Assembly: GCA_964431205.1 (NCBI GenBank)
Contig: CAYSIX010000099.1
Span: forward strand, 1 to 14,108
DNA: 14,108 nucleotides
Source of the DNA: CAYSIX01 sp964431205
GTDB lineage: Bacteria; Planctomycetota; Phycisphaerae; Phycisphaerales; Phycisphaeraceae
Direction of reading: 5' to 3'
Part shown: piece by piece, positions 1 to 6,465 of the stretch
Layout of the letters: every line of letters begins with the position of its first letter
How positions within the stretch are numbered: position 1 is the first letter of the stretch
Program-made: the position numbers and the translations under genes
Notes under the pieces: model-generated
Told to the model about the DNA's origin: nothing
The model's input: only the letters and a program-made list of their open reading frames with translations
The model's database searches: none

Positions 1-603
<603 letters not shown>

Positions 604-634
604 GACGGTTGCTCCACGTGGGCGAAAGCCCGTC

Positions 635-640
635 ACTATA
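635..640 (-). promoter_or_regulatory. Possible -10 box for argG
   Basis: On the minus strand TATAGT lies 31 nt upstream of the argG ATG, in the 43-bp gap after deoC. It is a good -10-like hexamer, but I see no convincing -35 at 16-18 bp. A small GGGC/GCCC hairpin (620-631) falls in the resulting leader. It would let argG be transcribed separately from rbsK-deoC. This is inferred from a hexamer match only. Confidence 0.35.
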
Positions 641-646
641 GCGGGG

Positions 647-1360
647 CTAGGCGTGGCTCGCGGGCAGCCGGATCGGCTCCAGGCCGAGCTGCCGCCTCGC
701 TTCGTCGAGAATGTCGGCCGTCTGGCTCGCGCCGGCACGCGTGCAGCCCAGCTCGCGCACCTGCAGCAGCCGCTCGAACGTGCGAATCCCGCCCGCCGCC
801 TTCACCTGCACGTGATCCGGGCTGTGGGCACGCATCAGCTTCAGGTCATCGTCGGTTGCCCCGCCCGTGCCGAACCCCGTGCTCGTCTTCACCCAGTCGG
901 CGTTCAGCTCCCCGCAGACCTCGCACAGCCGCCTCTTTTGCTCGTCGTCCAGGTAGCAGTTCTCGAAGATCACCTTCACCTTCTGCCGCCGCGCGTGGGC
1001 CACGTCGATCACCGCGCGGATGTCCCCCCGCACGTAATCCCAGTCGCCCGAGAGCACCTTCGAGACGTTCACGACCATGTCGAGCTCGGTCGCGCCGTCA
1101 TCGAGGGCCTGCTCGGCCTCGCGGGCCTTGACCGCGGTCGTGTGCCCGCCGTGCGGAAAACCGATCGTCGTGCTCGGCTGGACACCGCTGCCGGCCAAGA
1201 CCTCGGCCGTCCGCTTGAGGTAATACGGCATGATGCAGACACTGGCGACCCCGTACGCCAGCGCCGCCTGCAATCCCTCGTCCAGCACGTCCGTGTCCAT
1301 GCTCGGCTTCAGCAGCGAATGGTCGATCATCTTCGCGAGCTCTTCGTACGTGTACGACAT
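647..1360 (-). CDS. deoC: Deoxyribose-phosphate aldolase
   Basis: Class I aldolase that splits 2-deoxyribose 5-phosphate into glyceraldehyde 3-phosphate and acetaldehyde in deoxynucleoside breakdown; cytoplasmic. The 237-residue length fits the family. Seen: Asp94 in ELDMVVN, Lys158 in WVKTSTGFG (the Schiff-base lysine by family alignment) and Lys187 in VKAAGGIRT. These are the three catalytic positions expected for DeoC. The start is placed at the second in-frame ATG (1360), because an AGGAG sequence sits 8 nt before it; the first ATG at 1378 would put that site inside the gene. The gene follows rbsK on the same strand after 99 bp with no visible terminator, and precedes argG. Function is well supported; the physiological source of the sugar is inferred. 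Confidence 0.95.
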   Translation of the reverse strand: MSYTYEELAKMIDHSLLKPSMDTDVLDEGLQAALAYGVASVCIMPYYLKRTAEVLAGSGVQPSTTIGFPHGGHTTAVKAREAEQALDDGATELDMVVNVSKVLSGDWDYVRGDIRAVIDVAHARRQKVKVIFENCYLDDEQKRRLCEVCGELNADWVKTSTGFGTGGATDDDLKLMRAHSPDHVQVKAAGGIRTFERLLQVRELGCTRAGASQTADILDEARRQLGLEPIRLPASHA

Positions 1361-1365
1361 TTGGG

Positions 1366-1373
1366 TCTCTCCT
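1366..1373 (-). promoter_or_regulatory. Shine-Dalgarno site fixing the deoC start
   Basis: The minus strand reads AGGAGAGA here, with 8 nt between AGGAG and the ATG at 1360. It lies downstream of the alternative ATG at 1378, so it favours the shorter protein. Confidence 0.75.
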
Positions 1374-1459
1374 GACACGTGGTGTCGCTTCGACGCGGTC
1401 GCAAGCGGATGGGCCCGTCGCGGTCGTCCCCGACCCGGAAAAACAGGAGCCTTGCGACG

Positions 1460-2389
1460 TCACCCGTCATCGTGTTCATCCAGAAACGCGCGGACGGCGC
1501 CCGCGTGGGGGATCGAGGGCTGGGCGCCCTCGCCGAGGCAGCAAAGGGCGGAGGCGGCGTTGGCCAAGCGCGCCGCCGTCTCGGGTGACTCGCCACGCGC
1601 CAGCGCCGCACCGAACATCCCGCAGAACGTGTCGCCCGCCGCGGTGGTGTCCTTCGGCTCGATCCGGAAGGCCTGCAGGTGCCGCACCGCGTCGTCGCAC
1701 AGCAGGACGCCGTTCGCCCCGAGCGTCACGGCCACGTGCTGCACGCCACGCTGTCGCAGCACCTGCGCCGCCGCCGCCTCGTCACGCGACGAAACCGCAA
1801 CGCCGGCCAGCTCTGCGCACTCCTGCTCGTTGACCACCAGCCAACTCATGGCCCCGTCCAGCGGCACGATCCCGTCGCGGTACGGCGCGTAATTGAAGAT
1901 CACCGCCGTCTCGCCCCGGCCCGCCAGCTCGAGCGCCCGAACGATGGTCTGCGGCTGAATCTCCATCTGGAGCAGGACGACGTCGGCCGAGGCGATCCGC
2001 TCGGCGTGCTCGTCGAGGTCTTCGGGCATCAGGCGGTCATTGCTGCCGGGCGCGACCGAGAGGTAGTTGTCGCCGTCGGCGTCGAACATCACCAGCGCGG
2101 TCCCGGACGGCACGTCGTCGGCGCGACGGACGTGGGCGGTGTCGATGCCGTCGCGGGCAAAGCTCTCGAGCATCAGCGAGGCGTACGGGTCGTTGCCGAG
2201 GCAAGTGACGAACGTGGTGCGGGCTCCGGCGCGGGCGGCCGCCACCGCCTGGTTCGCACCCTTGCCGCCGAACACCTGCTGAAACGTCCCGTCCGTGACC
2301 GTCTCGCCCCGTGCCGGCAGGTGCGGCACCTTCATGATGAAATCGACGTTCGAGCTGCCGATGCAGATCACGACCCCGTCGCTGTCCAT
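1460..2389 (-). CDS. rbsK: Ribokinase (PfkB family sugar kinase)
   Basis: Phosphorylates ribose to ribose 5-phosphate with ATP; cytoplasmic. The protein is 309 residues, the usual ribokinase length. Seen: the first PfkB signature region with GGKGANQAVAAARAGA at about 41-56, the NEQE motif near 187-190, and the second signature DTTAAGDTF at about 247-255 with the catalytic base Asp253. The C-terminal GAQPSIP is also typical of ribokinases. An open frame extends upstream to 2554, but that extension is Arg-rich and unlike the family. The ATG at 2389 has GGAGG 4 nt before it and starts the canonical ICIGSSNVD strand. The pairing with deoC hints that deoxyribose rather than, or as well as, ribose may be the substrate; the sequence alone does not settle this. 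No rbs transporter or nucleosidase is visible. Confidence 0.93.
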   Translation of the reverse strand: MDSDGVVICIGSSNVDFIMKVPHLPARGETVTDGTFQQVFGGKGANQAVAAARAGARTTFVTCLGNDPYASLMLESFARDGIDTAHVRRADDVPSGTALVMFDADGDNYLSVAPGSNDRLMPEDLDEHAERIASADVVLLQMEIQPQTIVRALELAGRGETAVIFNYAPYRDGIVPLDGAMSWLVVNEQECAELAGVAVSSRDEAAAAQVLRQRGVQHVAVTLGANGVLLCDDAVRHLQAFRIEPKDTTAAGDTFCGMFGAALARGESPETAARLANAASALCCLGEGAQPSIPHAGAVRAFLDEHDDG

Positions 2390-2407
2390 GTCGCCTCCGT
2401 CTGATGG

Positions 2408-2413
2408 AGTGTA
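2408..2413 (-). promoter_or_regulatory. Possible -10 box for rbsK-deoC
   Basis: The minus strand has TACACT 18 nt upstream of the rbsK ATG, in the 191-bp gap to the divergent TPR gene. No clear -35 is visible. It matches the TANNNT pattern; weak evidence on its own. Confidence 0.35.
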
Positions 2414-2563
2414 GCAGAACCGGCGGGGCGCTCGCCGGTCACGCCACCGGCCACGGGCCCGCGCCGGTGCCGTGCTCGTCGCCGAGCGCGGCCGCCGAGT
2501 CGCGCGACGTTCTCGAGACCCTATCGCTGACCACCCCACCCCACCCTTGCCCACGCCAGCGAG

Positions 2564-2569
2564 TAAACT
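2564..2569 (+). promoter_or_regulatory. Possible -10 box just before the TPR membrane gene
   Basis: TAAACT ends 11 nt before the ATG at 2581. There is no Shine-Dalgarno sequence between them. If used, transcription would begin at or within a few nucleotides of the start codon, giving a leaderless or nearly leaderless message. No good -35 is seen. Confidence 0.35.
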
Positions 2570-2580
2570 CGTCGCTCGTC

Positions 2581-4617
2581 ATGCCGGGGTCGCCCCCCGA
2601 GGCCGATCGCCCGACCCGCGCGCCGCTCTGGCCGGCGCCGCTGATTATCGTGGCCGGCGCCGCCTGCTACCTCAACAGCCTCCACGCCCCCTTTGTCCTC
2701 GACGACCTCTCCGCCATTGTCGCCAACCACGACATCCGACGCCTCCGCGACCCGCTGGTCATCCTCGGCGGGACCAATCGCCCCGTCCTCGAGGCCACCT
2801 TCGCGCTCAACTACGCCGTCGGCAAGCTCGATACGTTCGGCTACCACCTGGTCAACGTCGCAATCCATCTGGCGGCGGCGCTGACGCTCTACGCCGTCGT
2901 ACATCGAACCGTCACGCGTGTGTGCACGGCTGGGACGACACCGTCGCGAAACGCCACGCCGCTCGCCCTGGCCGTCGCGCTGCTCTGGGTCGTGCACCCG
3001 CTGCAGACCGCGGCGGTGACGTACGTCGTCCAGCGGGGCGAGTCGCTGATGGCGCTGTTCTACCTGCTGACGCTCTACGCATCGATCCGGGCGGCCGAGC
3101 CGGCGTCGGCGCACCGCCGCCGCGGGTGGATCGCCCTCGCCGTCCTCGCCTGCGCCCTGGGCATGGGCACAAAGGAGGTAATGGTTTCGGCGCCGCTTGT
3201 GGTGATGCTCTACGACCGCACGTTCCTGTATCGCGCGACCGGCGAGGCGGTGCGGCGCCGCTGGCCGCTGTACCTCGGCCTGGTGGCGACCTGGACCGTG
3301 CTGCTCTACACGGTCGTGTGGGTGGGCGCGGCGGCCGACGCCGATCGCTCGGCCGGCTTCGGCATGCGCGACGTCACGACGCTCGAGTACGCCCGAACCC
3401 AGCCCGAGATCATCCTGCACTACCTGCGCCTGGCGGTCTGGCCCCACCCGCTGTGCTTCGACCCGATGTGGCCCGTGCAGGACGACCCGCTGCGCATCGC
3501 CCTGGCCGGCGCTACGGTCGCCGCGCTCGCCGTCGGCTCGCTCTTCCTGCTGTGGCGCCGACACTGGATCGGCTTCTGCGGCACCGCGTTTTTTCTGATC
3601 CTCGCGCCGACCTCCAGCGTCATGCCCATCCGCGATTTGGCGTTCGAGCACCGGATGTACCTGCCGCTCGCCGCGGTCCTGGTCGTGATCGTCGGGCTGA
3701 TCGCCTCCGAACTGGCCCGCCAAATCGCGCGCCCGCGCGTCCTCGGCGGCGCGGTGCTCGGCGTCGTCGCGGTCGGGCTGGGCCTGCTCACCGTCCAACG
3801 CAACACCCTCTACCACTCGCACGTCACCCTCTGGCGCAGCGTCCTCGTCCACGCCCCGCACAACTTCCGCGCCCACAACAACCTCGGCATCGCCCTGCGC
3901 GACCGCGGCGACCACGACACCGCCATCGACCACTACCGCCGGGCTCTGCGCCTGAACCCGCAATACGCCGAGGCGATCGTCAACCTCGGCATCGAGCACG
4001 CCCGCGCCGGCGACATGACCGCCGCGATCGACCGCTTCCGCGAGGCCGTCCGCGTCAGCGACGGCTATGCCGGCGCTCACTACAACCTCGGCCGGGCGCT
4101 GCGCCTGACCGGCCGCAACGACCAGGCCCTGCCCCACCTGGCCGAGGCCGTCAGACTCAACCCCCGTGACCACGCCGCCCGCGCCGAGTTCGGCTGGGCC
4201 CTGACCGCGCACGGCGAGCACGACCGCGCCCTCGAGCAGTTCCGCACCGCGCTCCACCTCGATCGACGCGACCTGCTCGCGGCGACGGGCTTGGCCTGGG
4301 TCCTGGCCGTCCACCCCAACGACCAGACACGCGACCCGAAGCAGGCTCTGCACATCGCCGAGCAACTGGCGACCGTCACCCAGCATCGCAGCCCCGCCGT
4401 GCTCGACGCCCTCGCCGCCGCCTGCGCCGCCACCGGCGACTTCGACCGCGCCGTCCGCACCGCCCGGACCGCCCTCGCCCTGGCCGAACGCGGCGACGAC
4501 GACCGCCTCCCCGACGGCCTGCGCAGCCGCCTCGACCTCTACCGCCGCCGCATCCCCTACCTCGCGCCGGCGCCGCCTCGGTTCGACGCGCATAAAAAAG
4601 GCGACGATTCTTCCTGA
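2581..4617 (+). CDS. Multi-pass membrane protein with C-terminal TPRs, TMTC-like (putative GT-C glycosyltransferase)
   Basis: Predicted inner-membrane protein of 678 residues. Residues about 17-405 hold many hydrophobic segments; about 425-640 hold TPR units (e.g. AHNNLGIALRDRGDHDTAIDHYRRAL, here split only by eye), at least four in a row. The membrane part resembles eukaryotic TMTC proteins and their bacterial relatives: an acidic pair Asp41-Asp42 (FVLDDLS) in the first extracytoplasmic loop, HPLQTAAVTYV at 139-149, TKEV at 197-200 and FEHRMYLP at 355-362. By family knowledge such proteins may transfer sugars from a lipid carrier, with TPRs binding the acceptor; this is inference, and acceptor and donor are unknown. 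An in-frame ATG at 2404 exists, but its 59 extra residues are low-complexity, so 2581 is chosen. It diverges from rbsK and converges on the HDOD gene, whose terminator overlaps its last codons. Confidence 0.85.
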   Translation: MPGSPPEADRPTRAPLWPAPLIIVAGAACYLNSLHAPFVLDDLSAIVANHDIRRLRDPLVILGGTNRPVLEATFALNYAVGKLDTFGYHLVNVAIHLAAALTLYAVVHRTVTRVCTAGTTPSRNATPLALAVALLWVVHPLQTAAVTYVVQRGESLMALFYLLTLYASIRAAEPASAHRRRGWIALAVLACALGMGTKEVMVSAPLVVMLYDRTFLYRATGEAVRRRWPLYLGLVATWTVLLYTVVWVGAAADADRSAGFGMRDVTTLEYARTQPEIILHYLRLAVWPHPLCFDPMWPVQDDPLRIALAGATVAALAVGSLFLLWRRHWIGFCGTAFFLILAPTSSVMPIRDLAFEHRMYLPLAAVLVVIVGLIASELARQIARPRVLGGAVLGVVAVGLGLLTVQRNTLYHSHVTLWRSVLVHAPHNFRAHNNLGIALRDRGDHDTAIDHYRRALRLNPQYAEAIVNLGIEHARAGDMTAAIDRFREAVRVSDGYAGAHYNLGRALRLTGRNDQALPHLAEAVRLNPRDHAARAEFGWALTAHGEHDRALEQFRTALHLDRRDLLAATGLAWVLAVHPNDQTRDPKQALHIAEQLATVTQHRSPAVLDALAAACAATGDFDRAVRTARTALALAERGDDDRLPDGLRSRLDLYRRRIPYLAPAPPRFDAHKKGDDSS

Positions 4618-4626
4618 ATCGTCGCC
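4594..4626 (-). terminator. Intrinsic terminator of the HDOD gene, inside the 3' end of the TPR gene
   Basis: Perfect 11-bp inverted repeat: GGCGACGATTC (4600-4610) and GAATCGTCGCC (4616-4626) around a 5-nt loop. On the minus strand the stem is followed directly by six T (complement of A 4594-4599), a textbook Rho-independent terminator 87 nt past the HDOD stop codon. On the plus strand no T run follows the stem, so it looks one-directional. The same bases encode the final KKGDDSS of the TPR protein, and its stop codon sits at the loop-stem junction. Confidence 0.88.
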
Positions 4627-4712
4627 CGGAGGGAAAAGAGAGACGCCTTGGTTATGTTCGCCCTGGGTCGTGCCGTGCCCGGACGTGTCCGACCGGCCGA
4701 GCACCCCGGGGC

Positions 4713-5642
4713 TCAGACCACGTCGGCGAAGAGAGACTTGGCCTCGTCCATCGCCTCGGGCAGACGCTGACGGACCGCCGCCAACGCATCGGGCCCCAGC
4801 TTGAGCGACTCGAGCAGCGCCGCGTCCGGCTCGGCGTGCTCGGTCCCCCGCGTGAACCCGTACCCCAGGCCCGCCACGAGGATGTCCGCCACGTGCACCA
4901 GCCCCGTCAGCGTGCGGTTGCCCGCCGGCAGGTCCGTCGGATGATGGTGAAACCCGGTAACGTACGCGAAGCTCGCCGGGAACTTCCACAGCTTGCACAG
5001 CCCCGCCCCGAACTGCTCGTGATTCGCCCCGAGCACCGCCGTCTCCGCCTCGCGGAACGTCAGCGACGCGTCGTTCTCGACCTTCTCGATGATCTCCACG
5101 AACTTGGGCCGACGCGCCTGGATCTCCACCAGGATCCCGATGTTGTGGATCAGCCCGGCCAGAAACGCCTCGTCCGGCAGGCCCAGCCCGGCGCGGTCGG
5201 CCAGCAGCCGCGTCGCCGTCGCTGACGCGATCGCGTGCGTCCACAGGTCCCGCGCGTCGAAGCTCGGGCTGATCTTGCCCCCGCGGAACAGCTTCGCCAG
5301 GCTCGCCGCGATCGCGATGTTCTTCACCGCGTTGAGCCCCAGCAGCACGATCGCCCGGTTGATCGAGCCGATCTGCCCCGGCAGCCCGTAGAACGCCGAG
5401 TTGACCACCTTCAGGATCCGCGCCCCGAGCGCCGGATCGTTGCTGATCACCTTGTTCAGGTCCTGCGCCGTCGAGTCCGGGTCCTCGACGAGCTGGATGA
5501 TCCGCATCGTCACCTCCGGGAGCGTGGCGATGTGGCTGATCTCCTGGATCGCGGCCTGCACGATCGCTTCGGTCTGGGCGTTGCCCGTGGCCGGCGCGTT
5601 CGTCTGGCCCGTGCTCTGCGCCTGGGCGGCGGCGTTGGACAT
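4713..5642 (-). CDS. HDOD-domain protein (putative signalling/regulatory)
   Basis: 309 residues. An Ala/Gln/Thr-rich N-terminal tail (1-25) is followed by one HDOD domain at about 33-235: LPEVTMRIIQLV at 41-52, ISNDPALGARILKVVNSAFYG near 66-86, INRAIVLLGLNAVKNI at 94-109, WTHAIAS at 134-140, and AGLIHNIGILVE at 162-173. HDOD proteins are non-enzymatic or enzymatically doubtful HD-superfamily relatives, found as stand-alone regulators in motility, stress or second-messenger signalling. Here the HD doublet reads His166-Asn167, so metal-dependent phosphohydrolase activity is unlikely. His208, His232-234 and His250 remain. No receiver, GGDEF or EAL domain is attached. The start is supported by GGAGG 7 nt before the ATG. 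The gene is alone, with its own terminator, behind a repeat-rich spacer. The specific role is unknown. Confidence 0.9.
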   Translation of the reverse strand: MSNAAAQAQSTGQTNAPATGNAQTEAIVQAAIQEISHIATLPEVTMRIIQLVEDPDSTAQDLNKVISNDPALGARILKVVNSAFYGLPGQIGSINRAIVLLGLNAVKNIAIAASLAKLFRGGKISPSFDARDLWTHAIASATATRLLADRAGLGLPDEAFLAGLIHNIGILVEIQARRPKFVEIIEKVENDASLTFREAETAVLGANHEQFGAGLCKLWKFPASFAYVTGFHHHPTDLPAGNRTLTGLVHVADILVAGLGYGFTRGTEHAEPDAALLESLKLGPDALAAVRQRLPEAMDEAKSLFADVV

Positions 5643-5759
5643 GAGACTTCCTCCACTCCGACGGTGTTGTCGTTGCCTTGTGCTATCGACGCCCGCACCA
5701 CCCGACTTGACCCGCTACGACCGCCTCGGGCAGGACATTCCCGCTCCCATCCCCCTGCA

Positions 5760-5792
5760 CCCCCCGTACGACCCGCACCACCCGCACGACCC
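5760..5792 (-). repeat. 9-nt-period C/G-run repeat with G-quadruplex pattern
   Basis: The plus strand shows a C6 run, then GTACGA, CCC, GCACCA, CCC, GCACGA, CCC. Read on the minus strand this is four G-runs of at least three separated by 6-nt loops, which satisfies the usual G-quadruplex pattern. It lies 118-150 bp upstream of the HDOD start, with the G-rich strand being the HDOD sense strand. The pattern is seen directly; folding is inference. Confidence 0.6.
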
Positions 5793-5826
5793 GCCTGACT
5801 CGCACAAGACCACCCCCGAACCCCGA

Positions 5827-5843
5827 CCCGCCCACCGGGCGGG
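5827..5843. repeat. Perfect inverted repeat, 7-bp arms
   Basis: CCCGCCC (5827-5833), a 3-nt loop, then GGGCGGG (5837-5843). No T run follows on either strand, so it is not a standard terminator. Confidence 0.6.
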
Positions 5844-5867
5844 AAACTGGTCTCGAACTGGTCGGGA

Positions 5868-5912
5868 CACTGGTCTGGTTTGCCCGCCGCGCTCGTTCGA
5901 ACGTGACCAGTG
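5868..5912. repeat. Inverted repeat CACTGGTC / GACCAGTG
   Basis: Perfect 8-bp arms at 5868-5875 and 5905-5912, separated by 29 bp that include TTCGAA. Further CTGGTC copies occur at about 5847 and 5858, so this sits in a short cluster of the same word. It could be an operator-type site for the leftward HDOD gene, but it lies over 220 bp from that start. Confidence 0.45.
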
Positions 5913-5998
5913 GTCGAGTGACCCGTGGTCCAGCGGTCCGGTAGCCGAGCCATTGAACGTTCCGTTGACGCCATCGGCCGCCCTTTCCAACGCTGCAA

Positions 5999-6033
5999 CT
6001 CCTACCTCCTACCTCCTACCTCCTACCTCCTAC
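5999..6033. repeat. Five tandem copies of CTCCTAC
   Basis: Five perfect 7-bp units in a row, followed by about 30 bp of decayed versions (words such as CTCCTGA). On the minus strand the unit is GTAGGAG, so the joined repeat reads TAGGAGGT again and again, very close to a consensus Shine-Dalgarno sequence. Such arrays change length by slippage. Confidence 0.85.
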
Positions 6034-6093
6034 ACTCCCGACTCCTCCCCTCCTGACTCCTGACTTCGACCCCTTCACCCTTGCCCGATCGGT

Positions 6094-6105
6094 CGCACCG
6101 GTGCG
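6094..6105. repeat. 12-bp perfect palindrome
   Basis: CGCACCGGTGCG, a perfect palindrome in the CG-rich half of the spacer. It may be a protein-binding site or chance in such composition. Confidence 0.4.
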
Positions 6106-6201
6106 CACGCGTCGGCACCTCGACGCCTCACGCCGGGCCGCAGCGAGGCAAGAGCGCGAGTCCGCGTGCCTGGTCGCGTCGTCAGAACGTGCGCGTCAAG
6201 C

Positions 6202-6224
6202 CGATCGTGGCGCGCGCACGATCG
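6202..6224. repeat. Hairpin-forming inverted repeat, 8-bp arms
   Basis: CGATCGTG (6202-6209) and CACGATCG (6217-6224) with a 7-nt loop made of alternating G and C. Together with the next hairpin 49 bp to the right it suggests a structured transcript or DNA element. No T run is present. Confidence 0.55.
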
Positions 6225-6272
6225 CGGTCGCGGGTCTGTCGTGCTCGCGACCACTCACGCGTGCGGCGGCGT

Positions 6273-6293
6273 CCGCGAGGCGTCGCCTCGCGG
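6273..6293. repeat. Very stable GC hairpin, at least 8-bp arms
   Basis: CCGCGAGG (6273-6280), a 5-nt loop, CCTCGCGG (6286-6293); the pairing can extend by two more base pairs into the loop. It lies 173 nt beyond the dockerin-gene stop codon. There is no T run on either strand, so if it ends transcription it is not by the standard intrinsic mechanism. Confidence 0.6.
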
Positions 6294-6465
6294 CTGAAGT
6301 GAGAAGGTGCGCGACACGGCATCAGCCGCGAGCCAACAACCCGCGGACGCCTACGAGCGAATGGCTGTTCGCGGGCCGTAGTGAATACGCGTCCGTACCG
6401 TCGGTAACTTGAAGGCGTCGGCGGAAATCAGGCAACCAAGGTATCTTTCGTAAAGCACTGTGGAG

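Larger units (their letters stand above)
5643..6465. other. Repeat-rich spacer of about 820 bp with no convincing gene
   Basis: Lies between the HDOD start and the end of the dockerin-type gene, both read leftward. Open frames here are short, compositionally odd and overlap one another, so I call none. The left part (5643-6065) is low-complexity DNA in successive short words: C-runs with 9-nt period, CTGGTC/GACCA words, then a CTCCTAC array. The right part (6066-6330) is extremely CG-rich with several perfect inverted repeats. The HDOD promoter should lie near the left end, but no strong box is evident there. No intrinsic terminator for the dockerin gene is visible within 100 nt of its stop. 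Confidence 0.7.

Noticed and set aside
2404..2580. Extended N-terminus of the TPR protein or ribokinase into the divergent gap
   Set aside because: Both extensions are low-complexity, unlike the families, and would overlap each other; internal starts fit better.
4675..4717. Small inverted repeats near the HDOD stop codon (CGGAC/GTCCG and a CCCCGGGG core)
   Set aside because: Short or imperfect, no T run, and a much better terminator follows at 4594-4626.
2521..5244. 907-codon open frame on the minus strand
   Set aside because: It is an antisense shadow of the TPR gene and part of the HDOD gene: Arg/Gly/Val-rich, no domain, and it conflicts with two well-supported genes.
5715..5990. 91-codon frame from TTG on the minus strand, with a Gly/Cys-rich end
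   Set aside because: SD-like spacing comes from the tandem heptamer array, and the Gly/Cys stretch comes from the 9-nt repeat; no independent coding sign. Kept only as a remark in the findings.
5999..6062. CRISPR array
   Set aside because: Units are 7 bp with no spacers; this is a simple tandem repeat.
6273..6293. Intrinsic terminator
   Set aside because: Strong stem, but no T run on either strand.
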